From: Stutzerimonas azotifigens | Lineage (GTDB): Bacteria > Pseudomonadota > Gammaproteobacteria > Pseudomonadales > Pseudomonadaceae | Length of the DNA: 64,000 nt | Direction: 5' to 3' | NCBI RefSeq assembly: GCF_013522725.1 | Contig: NZ_JAAMRF010000001.1 | Location: 248,001-312,000 of the forward strand | Part shown: piece by piece, positions 1-8,151 of the stretch | Position numbering within the stretch: the first letter of the stretch is position 1 | Layout of the letters: every line of letters starts with the position of its first letter | Notes under the pieces: generated by a model | What the model was told of the DNA's origin: nothing | The model's database searches: none | The model's input: only the letters and a program-made list of their open reading frames with translations | Translations under genes and position numbers: made by a program

Positions 1-32
1 CAAAATCTCGGCCTGGCAGAGATAACTGTCAG

Positions 33-64
33 AAAAAAAGCCCCACCATCACTGGCGGGGCTTT
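33..64 (-). terminator. Intrinsic terminator of pilA
   Basis: Read on the minus strand, a stem AAAGCCCC.../...GGGGCTTT is followed by a run of seven T (A33-A39 on the plus strand). It lies 35 bases beyond the pilA stop codon, so pilA is probably a single-gene transcript. Bases 1-32 are too short to assign. Confidence 0.85.
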
Positions 65-98
65 GCTTTGCTTGGCCTATGAAGGCTGAGCTACTGCG

Positions 99-575
99 TT
101 ACGGAGTTACAGGGCAGCCGTTGGGGGCGTAGCTGTCTTTCCAGCCGTTAGTTTGCGCTGGGGTAGTGACGCAGGTCCAAACGCCTTGTTCGTTGCGGCT
201 AATGGCTACAGTGGCGCCTCGTACCGATGCACCGGCATTGCCACCGAGTACTGCAGTAATCGTGGGGGTGTCGCTAGTGCCGTCAGTAATTTCGATTTGC
301 GCTTTGCCCTCGTCTTCCAGAAGGTTGGACTGGGTAAATCCAAGGTCAACCTGGTTAGGGCCCGGCTCATCAAGGGAGACAATTTCGTTGCCCTCCAGCA
401 GGGCAGCTTCGGCTGCGGTCTTCAGCGCGCTGACTTCGCTAACAACGCGGGTTACTTGCGAACGAGCAACGTAGTCTTGGTATTGCGGAATGGCGATGGC
501 GGCCAGGATCCCAATGATCGCAACCACGATCATCAGTTCGATAAGAGTGAAGCCTTTCTGCATCTGAGCTTTCAT
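99..575 (-). CDS. pilA: Type IV major pilin (type IVa prepilin)
   Basis: Structural subunit of type IV pili, used for twitching, attachment and DNA uptake. The 158-residue product starts with a short leader MKAQMQKG, cut before Phe9 by PilD. The mature end begins FTLIELM with the conserved Glu at +5, then a hydrophobic assembly helix (about residues 9-35). C135 and C154 near the C terminus would form the usual pilin disulfide loop. I chose the ATG at 575 because an AAGGAGA ribosome site sits just upstream; the longer reading from 671 adds 32 residues that do not look like a leader and would cross the promoter. The gene is divergent from pilBCD, as in Pseudomonas. P. stutzeri strains can carry two pilins (pilAI/pilAII); a second one would lie beyond base 1 and cannot be seen. 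Confidence 0.95.
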   Translation of the reverse strand: MKAQMQKGFTLIELMIVVAIIGILAAIAIPQYQDYVARSQVTRVVSEVSALKTAAEAALLEGNEIVSLDEPGPNQVDLGFTQSNLLEDEGKAQIEITDGTSDTPTITAVLGGNAGASVRGATVAISRNEQGVWTCVTTPAQTNGWKDSYAPNGCPVTP

Positions 576-621
576 GTGTATCTCCTTGGAGGTGTGGTTA
601 GGCATCAGCCTGCCAAGGGTG

Positions 622-639
622 TTGCAGTCGCCGTGCCAA
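622..639 (-). promoter_or_regulatory. RpoN (sigma-54) promoter of pilA
   Basis: On the minus strand, TGGCAC (638-633) is followed after six bases by TGCAA (626-622). This puts the GG and GC dinucleotides at the exact spacing of the -24/-12 consensus TGGCAC-N5-TTGC, with a single mismatch in the -12 block. Transcription would start near 612, about 37 bases before the pilA ATG. pilA of P. aeruginosa is known to depend on RpoN and PilR; a PilR site should lie upstream (about 660-720) but I could not define one. Confidence 0.8.
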
Positions 640-743
640 CTTTCGAAACCCCAAGAAATGCGGCCTTTCATAGGCGGCTCAAATCATTCCGATTTCCTTA
701 ATTCTCCATTACTGACACTTTTGGTCACTCAGCTCGTTGGCGT

Positions 744-772
744 TTGGATTGAGTCGGCTTCTGCGCTATAAG
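744..772 (+). promoter_or_regulatory. Possible sigma-70 promoter of pilBCD
   Basis: TTGGAT (744-749), a 17-base spacer and TATAAG (767-772) lie 28 bases before the pilB ATG. The -35 match is weak and the -10 good. Predicted start is near 779. Confidence 0.45.
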
Positions 773-800
773 GCGTGCACTGATCCATCGCGAGGCCTCC

Positions 801-2504
801 ATGAGCGAACACATTTCCCTATCCGGCTTGGGCAAGCAAATGGTCCTGGCCGGGCTTCTCGACGAAAAGCGTGCCCAGCAGGCGCAGCAGCAGGCGGTCC
901 GCAACAAGCTGTCGCTGGTGACCTATGTCGTCCAGAACAAGATGGCGAAGGGGCGCGACGTCGCGGAGCTGGCCGCCGAACAGTTCGGTATCGCCTTCAT
1001 GGACCTCTCGGTGCTGGACAAGGACAACCAGCCCAAGGATATCGTCAGCGAAAAGCTGGTGCGCCAGCATCGTGTGTTGCCCCTTTGGAAGCGCGGCAAC
1101 AAGCTTTATTTGGGCGTTTCTGACCCAAGCAACCACCAGGCGATTACTGACGTTCAGTTCAGCACAGGGCTTACTACCGAAGCGATCCTCGTCGAGGACG
1201 ACAAGCTTGGGGATGCGATCGACAAGTTTTTCGACAATGGGTCGAGTGGGCTGGAAGACCTGGGGGATGTCGATCTCGACGGCGTCGATGTCGAGACGGT
1301 CGGTGAGGATGCCAAGAGCGACGACGCCGGAGGGGAGGCAGATGATGCCCCGGTCGTCCGTTTCGTCAATAAAATGCTTCTGGATGCCATCCGTGGCGGT
1401 TCCTCCGACCTGCATTTCGAACCCTATGAAAAGGCCTATCGCGTGCGTCTGCGTACCGACGGCATTTTGCATGAGGTGGCCAGGCCTCCGATTCAGCTGG
1501 CGCCGCGTATATCGGCTCGCTTGAAGGTCATGGCCGGCCTCGATATTTCCGAGCGCCGCAAGCCGCAGGACGGCCGTATCAAGATGAAGTTGTCCAAGAC
1601 CAAGGCCATTGACTTCCGGGTCAACACCCTGCCGACGCTATGGGGCGAGAAAATCGTAATGCGGATCCTCGACCCCTCCAGCGCTCAGATGGGGATCGAC
1701 GCGCTGGGTTACGAGGAGAGTCAAAAAGAGCTCTATATGAATGCATTGTCCCAGCCTCAGGGGATGATTCTGGTTACTGGGCCTACTGGCTCGGGCAAGA
1801 CCGTATCGCTATACACCGGTTTGAACATCCTTAATACGGTGGACGTGAATATTTCCACGGCGGAGGATCCGGTCGAGATCAACCTTGAGGGTATCAACCA
1901 GGTCAACGTAAACCCGAAGCAGGGTATGGACTTCTCCCAGGCGCTGCGTGCTTTCCTCCGTCAGGACCCAGATATCATCATGGTGGGCGAGATCCGAGAT
2001 CTGGAAACAGCGGAGATTGCAATCAAGGCCGCTCAGACCGGCCATATGGTGATGTCGACTTTGCACACCAATAGCGCTGCTGAAACCCTGACGCGGTTGC
2101 GCAACATGGGCGTGCCAGCGTTCAACATCGCTACCTCGGTCAACCTGATCATCGCTCAGCGACTCGCGCGCAAGCTCTGCAGCAGCTGCAAGAAGGAAGT
2201 CGAGGTGCCCCGCGATGCGTTGCTGCGCGAGGGATTCCCCGAGGCCTCCATTGGCACTTTCAAAATCTACGGTCCCGTCGGCTGCGAAAATTGCAAAGGC
2301 GGTTACAAAGGCCGTGTCGGTATTTATGAAGTGGTTAAAAACACGCCCGCTTTGCAGCGCATTATCATGGAAGACGGTAATTCCATCGATATCTCCACCC
2401 AGATGCGCAAAGACGGCTTCAACGATCTGCGGACCTCAGCATTGCTGAAGGCGATGCAGGGCGTGACCAGCCTGGAAGAAGTGAACCGGGTGACCAAGGA
2501 CTAA
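801..2504 (+). CDS. pilB: Type IV pilus assembly ATPase PilB
   Basis: Cytoplasmic hexameric motor that drives pilus extension. The product is 567 residues, the normal PilB length. An N-terminal T2SSE/MshEN-type domain (about 10-150) is followed by the GspE-type ATPase. The Walker A motif GPTGSGKT is at 327-334, and the Walker B region with DPDIIMVGEIRD is near 387-398. A tetracysteine zinc site is formed by C460, C463, C495 and C498. The ATG at 801 follows a GAGG ribosome site; overlapping ORFs in the other frames lack family features. pilC starts three bases after the stop, so pilB, pilC and pilD form one operon. Confidence 0.97.
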   Translation: MSEHISLSGLGKQMVLAGLLDEKRAQQAQQQAVRNKLSLVTYVVQNKMAKGRDVAELAAEQFGIAFMDLSVLDKDNQPKDIVSEKLVRQHRVLPLWKRGNKLYLGVSDPSNHQAITDVQFSTGLTTEAILVEDDKLGDAIDKFFDNGSSGLEDLGDVDLDGVDVETVGEDAKSDDAGGEADDAPVVRFVNKMLLDAIRGGSSDLHFEPYEKAYRVRLRTDGILHEVARPPIQLAPRISARLKVMAGLDISERRKPQDGRIKMKLSKTKAIDFRVNTLPTLWGEKIVMRILDPSSAQMGIDALGYEESQKELYMNALSQPQGMILVTGPTGSGKTVSLYTGLNILNTVDVNISTAEDPVEINLEGINQVNVNPKQGMDFSQALRAFLRQDPDIIMVGEIRDLETAEIAIKAAQTGHMVMSTLHTNSAAETLTRLRNMGVPAFNIATSVNLIIAQRLARKLCSSCKKEVEVPRDALLREGFPEASIGTFKIYGPVGCENCKGGYKGRVGIYEVVKNTPALQRIIMEDGNSIDISTQMRKDGFNDLRTSALLKAMQGVTSLEEVNRVTKD

Positions 2505-2507
2505 CAC

Positions 2508-3725
2508 ATGGCGCAGAAAGCGATAAAGAACAGCGTTTTTGTCTGGGAAGGCACTGACCGCAAAGGGGCGAAGCTCAAGGGCGAGCTCAGTGGTGTCAAT
2601 CCGGCCCTGGTCAAGGCGCAGCTGCGCAAGCAGGGTATCAATCCCCAGAAGGTGCGCAAGAAGAGCGTATCGCTATTCAGCGCCGGCAAAAAAATCAAAC
2701 CGATGGACATTGCCTTGTTTACCCGGCAGATGGCGACGATGATGAAGGCGGGGGTGCCGCTGCTGCAGTCCTTCGATATTATCGGGGAGGGATTCGATAA
2801 TCCCAATATGCGCAAGCTCGTAGACGATCTAAAGCAGGAGGTGGCGGCGGGTAATAGTTTTGCGGCTTCGCTCCGCAAAAAACCGCAATATTTTGACGAT
2901 CTCTATTGCAACTTGGTCGACTCAGGCGAGCAGTCTGGCGCGTTGGAAACCTTGTTGGATCGCGTCGCTACCTATAAAGAAAAAACCGAAGCATTGAAGG
3001 CCAAGATCAAGAAGGCGATGAATTACCCCATAGCGGTGGTGGTCGTAGCGCTCATCGTGTCGGCGATCCTGCTTATTAAGGTTGTGCCTCAGTTTCAGGA
3101 TGTCTTTTCCAACTTTGGCGCTGAACTGCCCGCGTTTACGCTGATGGTGATTGGCCTTTCTGAAGCATTGCAGGAGTGGTGGTTTGTTGTCGCGATAATT
3201 TTGCTTGCAATTGGATTTGGCTACCGAGAGGCGCATAAACGTTCAGAGAAATTCCGTAACTGGGTGGATCGGGTGGCTTTGAAGCTACCAATAGTCGGGG
3301 ACATTATTTACAAATCTGCAATCGCTCGTTTCGCCCGTACTCTGTCTACGACATTCGCCGCAGGTGTGCCACTTGTCGATGCATTGGACTCCGTCGCGGG
3401 AGCTACCGGAAACGTGGTGTTCCGCAACGCCACGATGAAGGTCAAAAACGATGTATCTACGGGTATGCAGTTGAACTTCTCGATGCGTACTACCGGTACT
3501 TTTCCTAGTATGGCCATTCAGATGACGGCGATTGGTGAGGAGTCCGGCGCACTTGATGAGATGCTTGGAAAGGTTGCATCGTTTTACGAGGCTGAAGTTG
3601 ACAACATGGTGGATGGTCTGACTGCCCTGATGGAGCCCATAATCATGGCAATCCTCGGTGTGTTAATTGGCGGCCTGATCATCGCGATGTACCTGCCAAT
3701 CTTCCAGCTGGGCTCTGTAGTCTGA
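2508..3725 (+). CDS. pilC: Type IV pilus inner-membrane platform protein PilC
   Basis: Polytopic platform on which PilB acts to insert pilins. It has 405 residues and two T2SSF domains, about 70-190 and 270-395, each ending in a hydrophobic segment. Membrane segments are visible near residues 175-190, 210-240 and 375-400. The start codon lies three bases after pilB and pilD follows after three bases, so translation is probably coupled. The second half, roughly 3050-3660, is visibly richer in A and T than pilB or pilD on either side, which may reflect recombination within the pilus locus. Confidence 0.96.
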   Translation: MAQKAIKNSVFVWEGTDRKGAKLKGELSGVNPALVKAQLRKQGINPQKVRKKSVSLFSAGKKIKPMDIALFTRQMATMMKAGVPLLQSFDIIGEGFDNPNMRKLVDDLKQEVAAGNSFAASLRKKPQYFDDLYCNLVDSGEQSGALETLLDRVATYKEKTEALKAKIKKAMNYPIAVVVVALIVSAILLIKVVPQFQDVFSNFGAELPAFTLMVIGLSEALQEWWFVVAIILLAIGFGYREAHKRSEKFRNWVDRVALKLPIVGDIIYKSAIARFARTLSTTFAAGVPLVDALDSVAGATGNVVFRNATMKVKNDVSTGMQLNFSMRTTGTFPSMAIQMTAIGEESGALDEMLGKVASFYEAEVDNMVDGLTALMEPIIMAILGVLIGGLIIAMYLPIFQLGSVV

Positions 3726-3728
3726 ACT

Positions 3729-4604
3729 ATGGATTTGATTGATCTTCTGGCCAGCCACGGGCTGGCCTTTGTTTTCTGTGTCGCCGTTCTTGGCCTGCTG
3801 GTCGGTAGCTTCCTCAACGTCGTCATCCATCGGCTGCCGCTGATGATGCAGCGCGACTGGCAACGGCAGGCGCGGGAGGTGCTCGAGTTGCCTGCCGAGC
3901 CGCAGGGCGCACGCTTCAATATCGTCGTCCCGCGCTCGCGCTGCCCGCACTGCAACCATCAGATCCGTTCCTGGGAAAACATTCCGCTGGTCAGCTGGTT
4001 GGCGCTCAAGGGCAAGTGCTCCAGTTGCAAGGCGCCGATCAGCAAGCGCTATCCCTTGGTAGAGCTGGCTTGCGGGTTGCTTTCGGGCTATGTCGCCTGG
4101 CATTTCGGCTTCGGCTGGCAGGCAGGCGCAATGCTTCTGTTGACCTGGGGCCTGCTGGCAATGAGTCTGATCGACATCGATCACCAGCTGCTGCCGGATG
4201 ATCTGGTGTTGCCGCTGCTCTGGCTGGGCCTGATCGTCAATGTCGGCGGGCTGTTCGTTTCCCTCGAGGATGCGGTCTGGGGCGCCGTTGCAGGCTATCT
4301 GGCGCTCTGGTCGGTCTATTGGCTGTTCAAGCTGGTGACCGGCAAGGAGGGGATGGGCTATGGCGATTTCAAGTTGCTCGCCATGCTCGGTGCTTGGGGA
4401 GGCTGGCAGGTCTTGCCGCTCACCATTCTGCTGTCGTCGCTTGTCGGCGCTGTGCTGGGCAGTATTGTGCTGCGCCTTCAGCGAGCGGGGAAGGGCACGC
4501 CGATACCCTTTGGGCCCTACCTCGCCATCGCTGGCTGGATCGCCTTGCTCTGGGGCGATGTTATCACGGCGAACTACCTGCAGTTTGCTGGCTTCAATAA
4601 CTGA
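3729..4604 (+). CDS. pilD: Prepilin leader peptidase / N-methyltransferase PilD
   Basis: Membrane aspartyl protease that cuts the leader of PilA and other type IV pilin-like proteins, including type II secretion pseudopilins, and methylates the new N-terminal Phe. It has 291 residues. The cytoplasmic loop carries the zinc tetracysteine motif C72-P-H-C75 and C97-S-S-C100. The two catalytic aspartates are D149 (in LIDIDHQ) and D213 (in GYGDFK), positions I recall as matching P. aeruginosa PilD. About eight membrane segments are seen. It is the last gene of the pilBCD operon; coaE follows after 117 bases and may be read from the same transcript. Confidence 0.97.
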   Translation: MDLIDLLASHGLAFVFCVAVLGLLVGSFLNVVIHRLPLMMQRDWQRQAREVLELPAEPQGARFNIVVPRSRCPHCNHQIRSWENIPLVSWLALKGKCSSCKAPISKRYPLVELACGLLSGYVAWHFGFGWQAGAMLLLTWGLLAMSLIDIDHQLLPDDLVLPLLWLGLIVNVGGLFVSLEDAVWGAVAGYLALWSVYWLFKLVTGKEGMGYGDFKLLAMLGAWGGWQVLPLTILLSSLVGAVLGSIVLRLQRAGKGTPIPFGPYLAIAGWIALLWGDVITANYLQFAGFNN

Positions 4605-4721
4605 CGCAAGTTCTGCCGACTCCCTGAATCGGTCGCATTTTTGAGTTTCGTCTCCCTCTGCTTGCACGTCGAAGCCGAAGGCGTTACTACTGCGCGTCCT
4701 TTTTGTGGGCGCGCTGAATCG

Positions 4722-5330
4722 ATGAAACCCTGGATTCTTGGACTGACCGGCGGCATTGGTAGCGGTAAGAGCGCGGCGGCCGAGCGCTTTGCCGCGTTGG
4801 GTGTTCACTTGGTGGACGCCGACCATGCTGCGCGCTGGGTGGTCGAACCAGGGCGGCCGGCGTTGGAACGGATCGTCGAACACTTCGGTGAGCAGATATT
4901 GCGGGCTGATGGCGTCCTGGACCGCGCCGCGCTGCGGGGGCGTGTATTCCAGGACCCCGAGGAGCGCAAATGGCTCGAAGCCTTGCTCCATCCTCTTATT
5001 GGTGAAGAGATATCTCGCTACTTGTCGCTGGCCGAATCGCCGTATGCCATTTTGGTTTCGCCATTGTTGGTGGAGTCCGGGCAGCACCGGATTTCGCAGC
5101 GCATCCTGGTGATCGATGTGCCCGAAGCGCTGCAACTCCAGCGCACCATGCAGCGTGACGGGGTGAGCGAAGCGCAAGCACGAGCGATTCTCGAGGTCCA
5201 GGCTTCGCGAGCGGAGCGTCTACGCCATGCCGACGACGTATTGGTCAATGATCGCGATCTGGCCTGGCTCAACGCCGAGGTCGAACGCCTGCATTCTTTT
5301 TATCTGACGCTACGGGGAGGTCAGCCGTGA
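4722..5330 (+). CDS. coaE: Dephospho-CoA kinase
   Basis: Catalyses the last step of coenzyme A synthesis, ATP-dependent phosphorylation of dephospho-CoA at the 3' hydroxyl. The 202-residue product begins [17 protein letters not shown], with the P-loop at residues 7-17, and is of normal CoaE length. I chose the ATG at 4722 because it places the P-loop at the very N terminus as in the family; the reading frame is open back to 4641 without family sequence. No strong ribosome site is visible. The stop codon overlaps the GTG of yacG, a pair also found downstream of pilD in P. aeruginosa. Confidence 0.95.
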   Translation: MKPWILGLTGGIGSGKSAAAERFAALGVHLVDADHAARWVVEPGRPALERIVEHFGEQILRADGVLDRAALRGRVFQDPEERKWLEALLHPLIGEEISRYLSLAESPYAILVSPLLVESGQHRISQRILVIDVPEALQLQRTMQRDGVSEAQARAILEVQASRAERLRHADDVLVNDRDLAWLNAEVERLHSFYLTLRGGQP

Positions 5331-5524
5331 ACGCTACAGTGGTCGAATGCCCAACCTGCGGAGCTCCGGTCGAGTGGGGGCCGCAAAGCCCGCAACGCCC
5401 ATTTTGCTCGGAGCGCTGCAAGCTGATCGATTTGGGCGCCTGGGCGTCCGAGGCGCATGCCATACCGGGTGATCAGCTGGAAGACGAGGTGTTTTCCGAA
5501 GACCTGCCGCCGCAGCGCCACTGA
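5327..5524 (+). CDS. yacG: DNA gyrase inhibitor YacG (zinc ribbon)
   Basis: Small 65-residue zinc protein of the YacG family, members of which bind GyrB and inhibit gyrase. The zinc ligands are C8, C11, C27 and C31, in CPTC and FCSERC. The tail motif [17 protein letters not shown] is typical of the family. It starts with GTG, overlapping the coaE stop as GTGA, so it is probably translated by coupling to coaE. Its stop abuts the end of the convergent membrane-protein gene, and no terminator hairpin is visible between them. Confidence 0.93.
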   Translation: MNATVVECPTCGAPVEWGPQSPQRPFCSERCKLIDLGAWASEAHAIPGDQLEDEVFSEDLPPQRH

Positions 5525-6202
5525 TCAGGGATTTTTCCAGGGCGCCTGCAGGTAGCGGCTGCGGTTGAAGGTTTCCAGCCAGTCCGGGTAGAACACCACG
5601 AGCGCTGTGACAGCTGTGCCGTTGATGAAAGCCTCTGGGAACATCACCAGCCAGATGTAGCCGGCGAAGTCGTCGAGCCAAGGCGGCATAAGGTAGCGAC
5701 CATCCAGCAGCAGCACGCCTAGCGATGCCAGTATGCAGAACAGCGCTGCAAGGGCTGCCGGGAAAAAGCCGGAAAAGAAGATATAGACGAAGAGGTTCTT
5801 CGGTTGCCTGCGCTCCACAAGCAGGGCGCACGTTTCTGTAACGGCGACCGGGATCAGGATCAGCAGAATTCCGTTCATGCCGATCGCGCCCAGGTCCTGG
5901 TGACCCAGCACCATGAGGCCAAGTTGAGCCAAAAAGGCTGCAAGAATCGCCAGTGGCCAGTCGAGCAGCAGGGTGACTGCCGTCAGGCCTATGAAATGGA
6001 ACGATAAGCCTGACTCGAAATCCCGGCGTACCAGCCATAGCAGGAAGATCGCCAGTACCGAGCCGAACAGCAGATGTTGTCGGCGCGTGTCGCTGAATAG
6101 CTCTACCCAGGGCGCACGGATGACCGCCCAACTGAGCGCCAAGCAGTAGATCACCCAGCCGGTGAGCAGGGACGAGCCCGAAAGCAGTTCAGCGGAAATC
6201 AT
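5525..6202 (-). CDS. Predicted membrane protein, COG3235 / CbiM-like energy-coupling-factor permease family
   Basis: Polytopic membrane protein of 225 residues with about six or seven hydrophobic segments. Conserved-looking motifs include RRQHLLFG, FHFIGLTAVTLLLDWPLA, and MPPWLDDFAGYIWLVMFPEAFINGTAVTALV. By memory this matches the Pseudomonas COG3235 proteins annotated as energy-coupling-factor permeases; substrate is unknown. No EcfA ATPase or EcfT gene is nearby, so an orphan transporter role is unproven. The start is uncertain. The ATG at 6202 begins MISAELLSG, like the homologues I recall, while an in-frame GTG at 6262 would add 20 residues and fall inside an inverted repeat. Confidence 0.7.
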   Translation of the reverse strand: MISAELLSGSSLLTGWVIYCLALSWAVIRAPWVELFSDTRRQHLLFGSVLAIFLLWLVRRDFESGLSFHFIGLTAVTLLLDWPLAILAAFLAQLGLMVLGHQDLGAIGMNGILLILIPVAVTETCALLVERRQPKNLFVYIFFSGFFPAALAALFCILASLGVLLLDGRYLMPPWLDDFAGYIWLVMFPEAFINGTAVTALVVFYPDWLETFNRSRYLQAPWKNP

Positions 6203-6254
6203 GAGGGGCACACCCGATATGTATGTCCAGGCTGCGAGCGGCAACTGAGGCCTG

Positions 6255-6304
6255 GCAACCACCTGTCTATGCAGTTACGACACGAAAGGTCGTCAGGTGG
6301 TTGC
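6255..6304 (-). repeat. 11-bp inverted repeat in the leader of the membrane-protein gene
   Basis: GCAACCACCTG (6255-6265) and CAGGTGGTTGC (6294-6304) are perfect 11-base arms separated by 28 bases. The element lies between the aldo/keto reductase stop and the downstream minus-strand membrane-protein start. It has no T-run, so it does not look like a simple intrinsic terminator. It may be a processed hairpin, an operator or a leader structure. Confidence 0.6.
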
Positions 6305-6327
6305 GAGGGCCGGCGGGGACAAACTGA

Positions 6328-7365
6328 TTAAGGCGCGGGGTTGGGTTGGCTGGTGTGGATGGCGTTGATCGCGGCGATCAGTTCATCGGATAGCTTGATC
6401 TCGGCGCTGGCCAAGTTGCTTTCCAATTGTTCGATTGTGGTTGCGCCGATGATATTGCTGGTCACGAACGGTTGCTGGGTGACGAAGGCCAGCGCCATTT
6501 GTGCGGGGTCGAGTCCGTGCTCCCTGGCAAGTGCGACGTAGTGCGAGCATGCGGCTTCCGATTGCGGGTTGGTGTACCGGGTGAAGCGGCTGAACAGGCT
6601 GATCCGGGCATTGGCGGGGCGGGCACCGCCTTCGTACTTGCCCGACAGCATGCCGAAGGCCAGCGGTGAATAGGCGAGCAGTCCGCATTGTTCGCGAATG
6701 GCTACCTCGGCCAGCCCCACCTCGAAGGTGCGGTTGAGGAGGTTGTAGGGGTTCTGGATAGATACGACGCGGGGCAATTGCCGGGCTTCGGCCAGCGCCA
6801 GGTAGGTCATGACGCCCCAGGGTGTCTCGTTGGACAGGCCGATATGGCGGATCTTGCCAGCTTTGACTTGTTCTTCCAGCGCTTCGAGCGTTTCCTGCAG
6901 GGGTGTGAAGTCTTGTTCCTTGTGGCGGTAACCAAGCTGGCCGAAGAAGTTGGTGCTGCGTTCCGGCCAATGCAGTTGGTAGAGGTCGATCCAGTCGGTC
7001 TGCAGGCGCTCGAGGCTGGCATCAACCGCGGCGGCGATGTGCTGGCGGTTCATCTTCGGATTGCCGCCGCGAATGTAGTCGATGCCATTGCCGGGACCTG
7101 CGATCTTGCTGGCCAGTATCCAGTCGGAGCGGTTGCCGCGGGCTTTGAAATAGTTGCCAATGATGCGCTCGGTGGCGGTGTAGGTTTCCTTCTTCGGCGG
7201 TACCGGGTACATCTCTGCGGTGTCGATGAAGTTGATGCCTGCGGCTTTGGCGCGGTCGATCTGGACAAAGGCCTCGGCTTCGCTGTTCTGCTCGCCCCAG
7301 GTCATGGTGCCCAGGCACAGGGAGCTGACGTTCAGGTTCGAGCGGCCGAGTTTGCGCAATTCCAT
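6328..7365 (-). CDS. NADP(H)-dependent aldo/keto reductase (Tas-like)
   Basis: Cytoplasmic TIM-barrel oxidoreductase of 345 residues. The N terminus MELRKLGRSNLNVSSLCLGTM is typical of the Tas/AKR family. The catalytic Asp and Tyr are in FIDTAEMYPVPP, followed by the barrel Lys (ILASKI) and His (YQLHWPE) of the catalytic tetrad. The C-terminal NADP-binding part includes SNIIGATTIEQLESNL. A clear AAGAGGAG ribosome site precedes the ATG. A gene of this family is also found beside rplM in P. aeruginosa, as I recall. The physiological substrate is unknown; the family reduces small aldehydes and ketones. Confidence 0.9.
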   Translation of the reverse strand: MELRKLGRSNLNVSSLCLGTMTWGEQNSEAEAFVQIDRAKAAGINFIDTAEMYPVPPKKETYTATERIIGNYFKARGNRSDWILASKIAGPGNGIDYIRGGNPKMNRQHIAAAVDASLERLQTDWIDLYQLHWPERSTNFFGQLGYRHKEQDFTPLQETLEALEEQVKAGKIRHIGLSNETPWGVMTYLALAEARQLPRVVSIQNPYNLLNRTFEVGLAEVAIREQCGLLAYSPLAFGMLSGKYEGGARPANARISLFSRFTRYTNPQSEAACSHYVALAREHGLDPAQMALAFVTQQPFVTSNIIGATTIEQLESNLASAEIKLSDELIAAINAIHTSQPNPAP

Positions 7366-7638
7366 GGTGACTCCTCTTGGCGGTGTCGATAAAGGTAGGG
7401 GTCATTGAACGCCAGAGAGGGAGGCTATTGGAAGTCTGGGTGTGCGGCGGCGAGCTGCATGAAGTAGATGTTTAAAAGCGGTTGCTATTCTGCCGATTAT
7501 CCGGATAATTGCGCAGCTTCTCGCCGGGGATGCCTAGCCCGGCGAAATGAAGGTAGGGGATGCCTAGCCTACCGAACCTCCGCCGTAGCGGACGCGCTGA
7601 CCCGAGCCCCCGATAGCGTCTGTTTCCGGCTGCCCTGC
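7366..7638. other. Intergenic region between aldo/keto reductase and rplM promoter
   Basis: No supported coding sequence. The short ORFs here lack ribosome sites and family sequence. The region holds the twin hairpins at 7521-7573; the rest must carry the minus-strand promoter of the reductase, which I could not place. Confidence 0.6.
7521..7573. repeat. Two tandem hairpins with the same loop and different stems
   Basis: Hairpin 1: TCGCCGGG (7521-7528), loop GATGCCTAG, CCCGGCGA (7538-7545), a perfect 8-bp stem. Hairpin 2: GGTAGG (7552-7557), loop GGATGCCTAG, CCTACC (7568-7573), a perfect 6-bp stem. The loop is shared but the stem sequences differ and still pair, which suggests structure is what is conserved. 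They resemble a doublet of a repeated extragenic element. Confidence 0.75.
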
Positions 7639-7667
7639 TTGTCAGGGCGAGCACTATTCAGTAAGAT
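7639..7667 (+). promoter_or_regulatory. Sigma-70 promoter of rplM-rpsI
   Basis: TTGTCA (7639-7644), a 17-base spacer and TAAGAT (7662-7667). The predicted start is near 7674, leaving a short leader of about 35 bases. Confidence 0.65.
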
Positions 7668-7681
7668 TCGCCGTCTTATTT

Positions 7682-7708
7682 TCAGGGCGGCCCCTGAGGC
7701 TATAACGA
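7682..7708 (+). promoter_or_regulatory. rplM leader hairpin overlapping the ribosome site
   Basis: TCAGGG (7682-7687), loop CGGC, CCCTGA (7692-7697) forms a 6-bp stem whose 3' arm overlaps the GAGG ribosome site (7696-7699) of rplM. In E. coli the rplM-rpsI operon is repressed by its own L13 protein; this hairpin is a candidate for similar control here, which is inference. Confidence 0.5.
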
Positions 7709-8137
7709 ATGAAGACTTTTACTGCTAAACCGGAAACCGTCAAGCGCGACTGGTTTGTCGTCGACGCTGCTGGTCAGACCCTGGGTCGTCTGGCTACCGA
7801 AATTGCCAGCCGTCTGCGTGGCAAGCACAAGGCGGAATACACCCCGCACGTTGATACTGGCGATTACATCGTCGTAATCAACGCTGAGCAAGTGCGCGTG
7901 ACCGGTGCAAAGACTACCGACAAGATGTACTACTCTCACTCCGGTTTCCCGGGTGGCATCAAGTCGATCAACTTTGAAAAGTTGATCGCCAAGGCGCCTG
8001 AACGTGTGATCGAGACCGCGGTCAAGGGCATGCTGCCGAAGAATCCGCTGGGTCGCGACATGTACCGCAAGCTGAAGGTCTACAAGGGTGCCAACCACCC
8101 TCACACCGCTCAGCAGCCCCAAGAACTGAAGATTTAA
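7709..8137 (+). CDS. rplM: Large-subunit ribosomal protein L13
   Basis: Early-assembly protein of the 50S subunit that binds 23S rRNA. The 142-residue length is that of bacterial L13. Family motifs are visible: [16 protein letters not shown] near the start, [12 protein letters not shown] in the middle and [20 protein letters not shown] toward the end. It is the first gene of the rplM-rpsI operon, with rpsI starting 14 bases after the stop. A promoter and a leader hairpin precede it. Confidence 0.98.
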   Translation: MKTFTAKPETVKRDWFVVDAAGQTLGRLATEIASRLRGKHKAEYTPHVDTGDYIVVINAEQVRVTGAKTTDKMYYSHSGFPGGIKSINFEKLIAKAPERVIETAVKGMLPKNPLGRDMYRKLKVYKGANHPHTAQQPQELKI

Positions 8138-8151
8138 CGGAATAGTTCATT

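Noticed and set aside
1..32. Possible end of a flanking gene or tRNA at the window edge
   Set aside because: Too short to support any assignment.
3663..5177. 504-residue minus-strand frame over pilD and coaE
   Set aside because: It is antisense to two well-supported genes, has no ribosome site or domain, and its composition (Gln/Arg/Ala-rich) is typical of a GC-driven shadow frame.
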